Source: an uncultured Thermoanaerobacterales bacterium (GTDB lineage Bacteria; Bacillota; Clostridia; Christensenellales; UBA1242). From it: a DNA stretch of 25,096 nucleotides. Of this stretch, positions 7,495 through 16,500 are shown piece after piece (position 1 is the first letter of the stretch; every line of letters starts with the position of its first letter). Location of the stretch: positions 1 to 25,096 of the forward strand of contig USTP01000004.1 of the NCBI GenBank assembly GCA_900557695.1, read 5' to 3'. Both the position numbers and the translations under genes were made by a program. The notes beneath the pieces were generated by a model, which saw only the letters and a list, made by a program, of their open reading frames with translations, did not search any database and was not told where the DNA came from.

Positions 7495-7555
7495 ATCAAA
7501 CTGTATTCACTAGAATTTTTTTTGTTTTTGTGGTATATTTTTAAAGAGGCGTGTT

Positions 7556-8677
7556 ATGGACTTTGTTTTAGACGCTTTAATTGATTCACTCAAGTTGCTC
7601 CCATTTCTATTTATTGCTTATATACTAATAGAAGTGATTGAGTATTTTTCTGCAAGCAAACTTGAACACTCTAAACTGCTAACAGGCAAATACAGCACTC
7701 TTTTTGCTGCAAGTTTTGGACTTGTTCCTCAGTGCGGGTTTTCAGTTGTGGCAACTGATTTATATGCATCAAAAAAGTTAAAAATAGGAACACTTCTTGC
7801 TGTTTATATAGCAACCAGTGATGAAGCGGTGCCACTTCTTTTAACTAATCCAGACAAGATATCTTCTCTTTTACCACTGCTTTTAATAAAATTTATTTTG
7901 GCAATAGCTGTGGGCTACATTGTTGACGCTATTTTTAAAAATTACAATAATAAGCGTCTTGAAGAAAGCGAATCAAACCTAATTAGTCAAACACTTACCA
8001 GTGAAAATGCAAAAGCTAATACTGTAGGCGTAGAAACTGAAAGCGAAAATAAAGAAGAAAAGCAAAGCACCAAAGCTCTTCAAAATTCAACCACAAAAGA
8101 AATAATAACACCCGTTGAAACGGAAAAAGAAGACAATTTAGGCACTTCGCTAAAAGAACATGAACATAATTGTAAAGAGCATAGCCATGAGGAGCCTAAT
8201 AGTGATAAAGAATGCGATACTCATGATAGCCACCATAAAGGCTGTTGCGGGCACGATATAGATTTAAATAGCAAAGGGGCTAAGGCAAAGAAGTTTTTGC
8301 TGCACCCTCTTATTCACACCTTAAAAATATTTGCTTTTATACTTATTGTAAATTTGATAATGGGCGGAATTGTAGAACTTATTGGAACTGATAATTTAAT
8401 AATCTTTCTGTCTAGTAGCAAAGCCTTTGCTCCACTGATTGCAAGCGTTATTGGGCTAATTCCAAACTGCGCAAGCTCGGTTGTTATAACCGAACTATAC
8501 GCGATGGGCGGCATTGGTTTTGGAGCTTGCATGGCAGGGCTGATTGTTAACGCTGGAATAGCATTTGTTGTTTTATTCAAACAAAATAAAAATGTCAAAG
8601 AAAACTTTGCTATTTTGAGCACCATGCTTTTAATTGGAATTATCACAGGTTATGTGATTCAACTTATAGGGTTTTAA
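7556..8677 (+). CDS. Putative ArsP_2-type heavy-metal (arsenic/manganese) exporter
   Basis: A 373-residue polytopic membrane protein that looks like the PF11449 (ArsP_2) permeases, named in databases as arsenic efflux proteins or putative manganese transporters. It is an internal duplication: GLVPQCGFSVVATDLYA at 55-71 matches GLIPNCASSVVITELYA at 300-316, each with a Pro-x-Cys in a membrane-buried motif. Hydrophobic segments lie around 8-30, 47-66, 76-97, 102-126, then 248-275, 280-303, 317-341 and 350-371. Between the halves is a hydrophilic stretch (128-245) whose end, 202-233, has eight His and four Cys and should bind soft or transition metal ions. The substrate is not proven. AAAGAGG precedes the ATG by six bases. 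Monocistronic, with a good promoter and a terminator. Confidence 0.85.
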   Translation: MDFVLDALIDSLKLLPFLFIAYILIEVIEYFSASKLEHSKLLTGKYSTLFAASFGLVPQCGFSVVATDLYASKKLKIGTLLAVYIATSDEAVPLLLTNPDKISSLLPLLLIKFILAIAVGYIVDAIFKNYNNKRLEESESNLISQTLTSENAKANTVGVETESENKEEKQSTKALQNSTTKEIITPVETEKEDNLGTSLKEHEHNCKEHSHEEPNSDKECDTHDSHHKGCCGHDIDLNSKGAKAKKFLLHPLIHTLKIFAFILIVNLIMGGIVELIGTDNLIIFLSSSKAFAPLIASVIGLIPNCASSVVITELYAMGGIGFGACMAGLIVNAGIAFVVLFKQNKNVKENFAILSTMLLIGIITGYVIQLIGF

Positions 8678-8702
8678 AAAACAGCCGATTTGGCTGTTTT
8701 TT
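8676..8702. terminator. Bidirectional terminator between permease and MBL gene
   Basis: CAGCC (8682-8686) pairs with GGCTG (8692-8696) around GATTT, extended by six A on the left and six T on the right. It overlaps the end of the permease gene and touches the stop codon of the convergent hydrolase gene. Confidence 0.9.
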
Positions 8703-9660
8703 ATAATTGTATTTTTTCAAAGTATTTTATAAGGCCTATTTCTTTATTTGGTGCCTCCCTGCGGAATAAATCTATAATTGAGTGATTTACTTCCATAAAA
8801 TGTAATCCCTCTTTATAGTCTTTTAAAAAATTATCATAGTGAGTGCAATAAACTATTTGTGCCTCGCTTTCTATTACATTTCTTTTAAGAATGGCAAGTT
8901 TATCTTTTTTTGAAACTCTTCTCGCCCCGCCAATAGCCTGAAAAACTGTTCCCACCGTTTTTAAATGATACTCTCCCAACCCAAAAGATGAAGTTACAAG
9001 CAGGGGTTTCATCCCTTCATGCTCTATTAACAAATCAAGCACACCACCTTCTTTATAGGCAATTATAAAGCCCTTCCTTTTTAGTGGTGTTTTTTGATAG
9101 GTTGACCTATAAAGTGCAAACAACTTAAGGTGTTTTCCTGGTAAGAAAGTGATCTTGAATTTGCCTATTGTAATAAAGTCATAGTCTTTCTTTTTCCTCT
9201 CAACCACAACTGTTTGTTCTTTTGGTATATTATAGCCAAGGGCAGTGTTCACAGCCGACAAAGTGCCAACAACTGTTAACTTTACGCCCGTTTCTTTTTC
9301 TACTATATCGTAAAAACTTTTAATATCTAAAACGTGGTCAAAATGATTATGTGTGCATATAATATGGCTGATTTTAGGCCGCGAGATAGATTTATATAAT
9401 TCATTTACCTTGTCCTCTTTACTTTCTATATCTGCAAGTAATGCCTGATATTTTGAAAATTTTATAGGCAACCTAAAGGAATTTCTTGAAGCATAGGCAT
9501 CTATCATAAAGGTAGTTTCATCATCGCCAATAATAAAAGTGTTTGCCCCCAAGCCCATAACATACGGCTTGTTCTTCACCGCATTCTTAACTTCTATTGT
9601 ATAGCCCGCATACTTGCTATAAAAAGGTTCTATTTGCCCCTTTATTTCCTCTAGTTTCAT
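8701..9660 (-). CDS. Metallo-beta-lactamase-fold hydrolase
   Basis: A 319-residue cytoplasmic MBL-fold protein. The metal motif THNHFDH is at residues 103-109, with further candidate ligands at His177 (PGKH) and His274 (CTHYD), and an Asp-rich strand (GDDETTFMIDAY) before the motif, as in the family. The substrate is unknown. I chose the ATG at 9658-9660. AGGGGA precedes it on the minus strand, and a strong TTGAAA-17-TATAAT promoter lies at 9680-9708. The in-frame ATG 72 bp upstream (9730-9732) is on the far side of that promoter and inside the preceding gene's terminator, so it cannot be the start of this mRNA. It is convergent with the permease and is its own transcription unit. Confidence 0.88.
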   Translation of the reverse strand: MKLEEIKGQIEPFYSKYAGYTIEVKNAVKNKPYVMGLGANTFIIGDDETTFMIDAYASRNSFRLPIKFSKYQALLADIESKEDKVNELYKSISRPKISHIICTHNHFDHVLDIKSFYDIVEKETGVKLTVVGTLSAVNTALGYNIPKEQTVVVERKKKDYDFITIGKFKITFLPGKHLKLFALYRSTYQKTPLKRKGFIIAYKEGGVLDLLIEHEGMKPLLVTSSFGLGEYHLKTVGTVFQAIGGARRVSKKDKLAILKRNVIESEAQIVYCTHYDNFLKDYKEGLHFMEVNHSIIDLFRREAPNKEIGLIKYFEKIQL

Positions 9661-9679
9661 AAATCTATCCCCTAACTTT

Positions 9680-9708
9680 ATTATATAAAAACAATTGAAA
9701 AGTTTCAA
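9680..9708 (-). promoter_or_regulatory. Promoter of the MBL-fold hydrolase gene
   Basis: On the minus strand TTGAAA (plus 9703-9708), 17 bp, TATAAT (plus 9680-9685). The -35 also forms a small palindrome, TTGAAA-AG-TTTCAA (9695-9708). Transcription would start about 13-15 bases before the ATG at 9660, giving a very short leader. Confidence 0.8.
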
Positions 9709-9711
9709 CAA

Positions 9712-9750
9712 AAAATTAAAAAACTTCGGCAACAGTTTGTGCCAAAGTTT
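9712..9750 (-). terminator. Intrinsic terminator of the lipoprotein gene
   Basis: AAACTTCGGCA (9721-9731) pairs with TGCCAAAGTTT (9740-9750), with one C-A mismatch and an 8-base loop. Read on the minus strand, a T-rich tail (plus 9711-9723) follows. It lies about 20 bp after the lipoprotein stop codon. Confidence 0.85.
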
Positions 9751-9768
9751 TTACTATGTTTTAAATAT

Positions 9769-10440
9769 TTAAGCTGTAACGCCTAATAGTTCGTCTAACT
9801 GAGTTTTTGTTAAAGTAGAGTAAACCTCCAAATTGTTCTTTCTAACAAACAACATATTTGCTTCATAGCCAGCGTCTGCTTCTTGGTCTGGGTCAGATTT
9901 ACCATTGCATAGGTAAACGACGCGAGTTTCAGCCCCTTGAGTAGTGTCAATAGTATACCATAGCTTGTTGTTTTCCCCACCATATTCGGCATTGTTTAAA
10001 TTAACTGCTGAATTTATTGTAACACTAACTTGTTTATATAAAACCTGTGTTCCAGTGGTATCGTCTAGACACATGAAATTAAGAGTCCACTCTTCAAAAG
10101 CAAATGTAATCTCTACATTATGGTTTCTATCAACATCTTCAAAAGATAGATAACATCCATCTTGGGTAAAGCTTTTATCATATTCTTCCCCATCAATAAC
10201 AATCTTTGAAATAATGTAACCGCCTGCTGGCTCAATAAAGTACTCAAACTTCTCGCCCTTTTCAACCGTGTTGTTACCTAGTACTGAAATTCCATTTACA
10301 TCTTTCTTATATACTTGCCCCTCGCCTGAGGCTATTGAAATTTTAATTGTGTAGTTCTTACTACATCCCGCAAATATTAGTGGACAAAACATAATAATTG
10401 CCAAGCATGCTAAAGCCAAACCTTTAAAATATTTTTTCAT
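9769..10440 (-). CDS. Lipoprotein with divergent InlB B-repeat-like domain
   Basis: A 223-residue lipoprotein. The signal sequence (KK start, hydrophobic 7-24) ends in a lipobox, IFAGC, with lipidated Cys26, so it should sit on the outer face of the membrane. Residues about 30-115 match the pattern of the divergent InlB B-repeat (Flg_new_2, PF18998): 'GEGQVYKKD', then 'EKFEYFIEPAGGYIISKIVIDGEEY', here cited only as overlapping short blocks. The rest (115-223) is not recognised. AGAGGTG lies four bases ahead of the ATG. It follows the giant surface protein gene by 75 bp on the same strand and shares its repeat type, so the two probably act together at the cell surface, as inference. It has its own promoter candidate and terminator. 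Confidence 0.85.
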   Translation of the reverse strand: MKKYFKGLALACLAIIMFCPLIFAGCSKNYTIKISIASGEGQVYKKDVNGISVLGNNTVEKGEKFEYFIEPAGGYIISKIVIDGEEYDKSFTQDGCYLSFEDVDRNHNVEITFAFEEWTLNFMCLDDTTGTQVLYKQVSVTINSAVNLNNAEYGGENNKLWYTIDTTQGAETRVVYLCNGKSDPDQEADAGYEANMLFVRKNNLEVYSTLTKTQLDELLGVTA

Positions 10441-10464
10441 ATTGCACCTCTATTTTATATTGAT

Positions 10465-10493
10465 ATTATTACAAAATACTTATAAAAAGTCAA
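10465..10493 (-). promoter_or_regulatory. Candidate promoter of the lipoprotein gene
   Basis: On the minus strand TTGACT (plus 10488-10493) is followed after 17 bp by AATAAT, with other AT-rich -10 registers one or two bases away. No terminator is visible between the giant gene's stop at 10516 and this site, so the lipoprotein may be transcribed both from here and by read-through. Confidence 0.4.
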
Positions 10494-10515
10494 ACCATTT
10501 AAACACATTTAAGCA

Positions 10516-13500
10516 TTAAATCTCTCCAGCATCTTCCACAGGCTCTTCTTCTGGTTCTTCTACCACGAAATCTTCTTCCCTAATCTCATACTCAAAGTGA
10601 TAATATCCGTCTGCAACATCGTAGATATATCTAACTCCACCAACAGTTTTTATTGTTATTGCAAACACATAAATGTTAACATCCTCAGAATCTTTAGTAA
10701 GGTCATATTCCATAATAGTAAAGTAGCCATACGAATTTGCCCGCTTGGCATCACTAAGGTCGCCATTAAGCGCATACCTTAGGGCAACTTCAGGAGGTTG
10801 ACTACTACTATACGCTCGATAAGTATTATACTGAGCTTGTGTTAAAACAACATAATAAATATCTTGATATGTATACTGCCTTACAACACCATTTGGTTGT
10901 ATATCATACAGTAAATAGTTGCTATCAACTTGAACTGAAATATTTATATGCTTTTCTTTTACAACATCCTCACTTCCGTCTTCCGCTGGTAGCTCTACTA
11001 TAACTTCTTCAGGATCAGTTGATTGCCCATAAATATTAAAGTAAGTAGTATCATAAACAGCATAGGCATTAAGTTCTGATTCAATCTTCACACTAGATGT
11101 TAGAACTGTGTAACTAGAAGCGTTCCCAGAAGACCATGAATAGTACCCAGATGATGGAGCATTGCTGGCTAAAATGTAGCCAGCAAAACTTGTTCCTGTT
11201 GGCCAAAGTTCACTAGAAGGAGTTGGAAATTTAACAATACATCCATTTCTAAAGTTGCTATTTGCCACACTTCCATTGTTATACAAAATATATGCCTCAC
11301 TTGTTTCTTCTCTTAGTTCATATCTCCTTGTATCTGGATTCCACATATAGAAGTTTACCGACTGCCTACTAACCGCGTTATAAATAGCCACAAGCGTTGT
11401 GTTCGACTTGATTTGGTCTGAGCTCGCTGCTACAGAACCTAAATATGTATTATAACGCCATTGGCTGAAACTATAGGCTGGCATGTAGTCGTAGGTGAGG
11501 TTCGCATTACGAATTGTTGTGCCGTAAGACACAGTTGTGCTTCCCATAGTAACCGTAGTGCTACCATAGTGCTTATAAAGAGATATTTTATAAGTTTGAG
11601 TATACTCTATTGCAGAAACTGTGAAATTGGTTTTTACCGACTCAAAGCCAAGTATAATTCTGTTGGTGTCTGTACATATATTTGAAGAATCTGCTCCGCT
11701 TGTATTGTATGGAAGCATCTTGATATAAACTCCCTCTGCAATATAAGCAGTGTCACCAAGCACAGTGATGTAATCATTGTTTGATGCACTGTTATAGCTT
11801 CTTCCGTTTATCGTAACCGAAACCGACCTACTTGCAGGCACCCAGGTGAACTTTAAGTTTATATAAGCGGTTGTTCCCAAACTTGTTACATAGGAAATTG
11901 TTATTTGCCCAACATATGTTCCATCGTCTGGCATAATATCAACTATAATATCATCGCCATAATTTGCCGATAGCACATTGTTTGTGTAACTATCAGAGCT
12001 TGTGGTTTCTCTATAATTATAATTTAAATAATCACTAACCGTCTCTAAATGGAATCTATTAACATTCCTTAATTCATAAGTCATAGTGTAATTCATATTA
12101 GTGTAGTGAGCATAAAGCGAGAAATTATAATTTCCGCTGTTATAGCCTGTGCTTAATGAAGTTGTTTGCCCGCTAGAGTTTGTGTAAGACAAAGCATTTA
12201 CCATTTGCTGATTTAAAACAGTAGCTGAAGTTATTTGATTCTCAGTGCTAGGCGCCGAAAGACTAAAGCTACTGCTCGAGAAAAATCCCTCAAAGTTATA
12301 CCCAACTGGAGAAACTGTTGGAAGCGTTCCAAACGCAGAATCAAACTTAACTGAAACATAAATGTTTGTATATGCAAAAGATGTAGACTCACTAAGGCTG
12401 CCAAAGGTAACGGTAAATCTACCATCCACTTCATTTCCGTAGGTTTTAAGAGTTTCGTTGTTTAAATAAACATAGCCACTAAATACCTTTGCAATATATG
12501 TAGCGTAAAGCGTTATAGACCTTGAGGTGTCATCTATTTGAAGATTATATCCGCTTTGAGAATTACTTACCGAATAGTCTATAACATTCTTACTGTTTGT
12601 TCCATAGCCAAGATAACTAAGCGTGTTATTTTCAGCTTCTGTGGCGGTTAACTGAACCGACTTATATCCCATAAAGTCATAACCAAATCTTGTTATAGCA
12701 GGAAGAGTGAAACTTTGGTCGTAAGTTATAGTATATCCAGTTACAGAGCCTGAAGCAACTGTAGAACCATTGCCAGACGTTGCATCATTCATAACTATTG
12801 TAACATTGTAGGTTAAAGCATTATAATGCGCATAAATAGTTATTGTATCATTAGCAACATCTAGCGTGTTAAGCAATGCAATATTCAACCTATTGCCACT
12901 AGCTATTTGCTCTGCACCACTATCTTTGCTTTTAAACCATCCAATAAATGTGTAGCCCTGCCTTGTTAAATGCCTTAAAACACCAAAGTCATGGTCAAAC
13001 ACAACAGAATTGTTTCCCTCGGTTTGATTGATTGCAGGAGAAGAACCATTGCCCTCTGTTGCATCATTTGTATTATAAATTATATTATAGGTTTTAGCCA
13101 CAAAAACTGCATAAAGAGTAACCTCTCCGCCATCCTCGCTCGACAGGTTTTCTCTTAAAACCTGATTTGAAAGATACTCGGCATCACTTTCTGTTAAATT
13201 ACTTCCAGTTTTTCTTGTTTTAGAATAACCAACAAAGGTGTAACCAACTCTTTCAAAACCATTTGTAGAAAGATTACTATAAACATTGTAAACATGGTGG
13301 CTATCTTCAGTTGTTCCAGTTGCAATATTTTGTCCATCATCTGCACTATCATATTTTATAGTATACTCAATTGCCCTTTGATAAACTTTAAACAAATAGT
13401 TAACCTTGCTAAAGTCGCTAAATTGGTATGTAAATTCTCGGTAGCCACCCTCACTGTCAGAGCCACTTGTTTCACTTGTTGGCTCTACCAAAACTTCAGT

Positions 13501-16500
13501 TCCGCCATCCACAAGATATAGCCCACTCGATGAGTAGGTGTAGCCAACTATGTTATACACCCTGAAAACTAAGCTAGTGCCAACAAAAGCCACCCTGGCA
13601 TAGTTCTCAACATAGCTATCTACAACTCTCTCCCCTGCTCGGTTATGATATATTGCCTTTAAATTAGACAACACTCCAAAGCCAGAGATTGGGTCTAGAA
13701 CATAAGTGTCGCCACCTCTACCTAAATAGCTTTCCATATCAATATAACTTAAGGCTTCTTCAACTGCTAGCCTTGCTGACATATTTTCACCATCAAGATT
13801 TATATCTGCCTTTGTTAGTTCACTACTTATAGTTACATCGCCTAAATATGTAGTAGTTAGTTTGTAACTACTAGATTCCGAAACTAAGGTGTTTAGGGTT
13901 AGCGTTCTTATGCTGTTTTCAAGCCCAATAATAAGATATGAATATGAAGATAAACTATTTATATATCTCTTATAAACACCTTTTAAAACCACAGCCCCTG
14001 TTTCAATAGATATTTCATCAAGAGTCTTTCCAACATATGTATCGCTACCAGTTGTTATTGCAACGCTAAACGCCCCATCATTTTGGTTTGCCATATAAAC
14101 CTGCAATATTCTATATTGCATGTATTCAACATTGATTTCAATATCTGCACATATGTCGTTAACTACAATTTGAAGCCCTCTAGTGCTTCCTATCCATTCA
14201 ATACTAAAGCCAGTGCCATAAAGTTTTGCTCCACTTGCCATTCTTTCAAACAGCTCGGCACTTGCCACAAGATTGAAGTCTTGACTAACCGACAAGGTGG
14301 TATCATTGCTATCAGAAATTGTTGGGTATGCAAAGTTATACAAAGTGCCATTATATCTAACTGAAACAGCACTTATAAAGAAATAATCGTTTGGTCTAAC
14401 AATGTAAATAAGTTTCTCAGATGGTTTAAGCCCTGCATACTCTAAACTATCTAAAGCAACTGGCTGAGATATATTGTTTTCATAATAATTGCCACTAAAA
14501 GTCATTCCATCCGCATCTGAACTTTCATCTCCTATATTAGTTAAGTTAATGCTTACATTTGATGAAATATTATCAAAAGCAAGAGAAACATTATGACTAT
14601 CATTATTAGTAATAGTTAAGCTATACTCATATCGGTTTTGCAAAACATACAAAACAATTTTTAAAGCAACATCGCCAACTGTGTAAACTTCAGTTCTGTT
14701 ACCAGTGTCATCATAAGAAACTACTTTGTTTGCATAATTGCTTGTTAGGTTATGAATATATCTATTATTATCCTTAGCGTAGGTATACGAAAACTCAATA
14801 GTTTGGTCATCTATAGTTATATTTCTTAAGTAAACATCGTTAGTTCTATATGAAGAGCCATAAGATGTGGCACCCATTGGCAAAACAGAGTATTCACAAA
14901 CAGTTCCATTGGTTATTAGCTCATGAATATAAACCCCATTCCCTTGATCCACAAGCCCTAAGCCACTAATTGTTCCAGCGCTTCCTTCTATTCCTGGAAG
15001 CAAACCTATGCTTAATGTATTTGTAAACTTAGTTGAATCTATTGTTGCCACAATTTCAGCGTGTTTAACAGAAGAGCCATCTGTAGCGCCAGAATATGTG
15101 TTGCTTAGAACTATCCGCACATCAAAACCATCTGTAACAACTGTTACATAACTTGGCAACGAACTTGTATCTAGATTATAAGCATCTTGGCTATCTGGGT
15201 CCCACTTGCCTTCTAGTAGATAGGTTTCATATGTTCCATCACTTTCATAAATTCTAATTTGAAGAGAGATTATATAGTATCCCGCAGCAACAAAAATATT
15301 GGTTGTTAATGGTTCGCCTTGCAATATATATGAGGTATATCTAACGCCATTAGTTATAGCGGTTGAAACCCATTCATAGTCGGCCATATCAACAATGGTG
15401 CTAAAAGTAGCTTTAGCCCCTCTTGGGGTTGAACCATCATATGAGGCTTCACTTATATCTTCAGCCCTGCCGCCCTCACTTATTACTTGGTTTGAAGCTA
15501 AAATTTCTAGATTTGCATATAAAACCTGTTTTGTGTAATGAGCGTAAAGCGTTGTTGCAGGAGTGGCAGTAACTCTTGAAGTGCTAGTGTACATAGTGCC
15601 ACGATTTATAACTCCAGCTTCTTCAGTGAAAGTAGCCGAGTCTGACCAGCCAACAAAAATATACACCTCTAATTCGTCTTGACTATTGTAGCCAACAATA
15701 TTTGGCAACTCTCCATAAGTTTCACCAAAGGTTACAGTTTTAGTAACACCCTCTAAGAAAGCATCATTTACTGTAAAATCTCCAAAGGCACTATTAAAAT
15801 AAACATCTGTAACATTAAAATTAAAGCCAAGAACAGGTATATTTTGATATGTATCAAGGTTTGCATTAAAGGTTACTTCATACTCTTTTGGCTTCCATTT
15901 CGCATAAAGAGTTAAGTTGCCCACAACTTGATATATAGTTTCACTTGTGTATTCAAGCGCGTCTTCTTCAGTGCTATTAAACCACCCAACAAAATCATAT
16001 CCAGCAGGCTCATAATCAGTGCCTATAATAGTAAACAACTCCCCAACTGGTTGATCAAAAGTAACAGTTGTTTGAACATCAGCTATTGGTCTGTTGTTGC
16101 TTACATAATAAATTAGATATTCGTTAGGTTCATAACTAACATTCAAATTGAATGTTGCAATTTGAGGAAGCAAACTACTTGAAATGAAATATGACTCGCT
16201 TCCTTCTATAAAGCTTCCGTATTCGTCTATAACCTTGTTTTCAGTGTCTTTTATAACATATCCTCTAAATGTGTAGCCATCTCTTGAAGTTGTTGAAACG
16301 CTTTCTCTTCTAAAATAATTTTCAAAGCCAAAGTAAGCAGGGTTTCTAATAATTGAAACATCTATACCATAACCGTAGAAGAAATAAACTTCTTCAACTA
16401 AAACTTCTTCGTAAACAATCTCCTCGCCAGCATTTTCTTCTTCGCCATCCCCTAAAGCTGGCTCGCCCTCTTCTGCGCCCTCTTCAGGCTCTTCCTCTTC

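Noticed and set aside
10516..10620. LPxTG sorting signal at the end of the giant protein
   Set aside because: The C-terminus is acidic and has no LPxTG, hydrophobic segment or basic tail.
14083..14364. Plus-strand frame of 93 codons inside the giant gene
   Set aside because: Antisense shadow in an otherwise intact 8.7-kb frame; no family resemblance.
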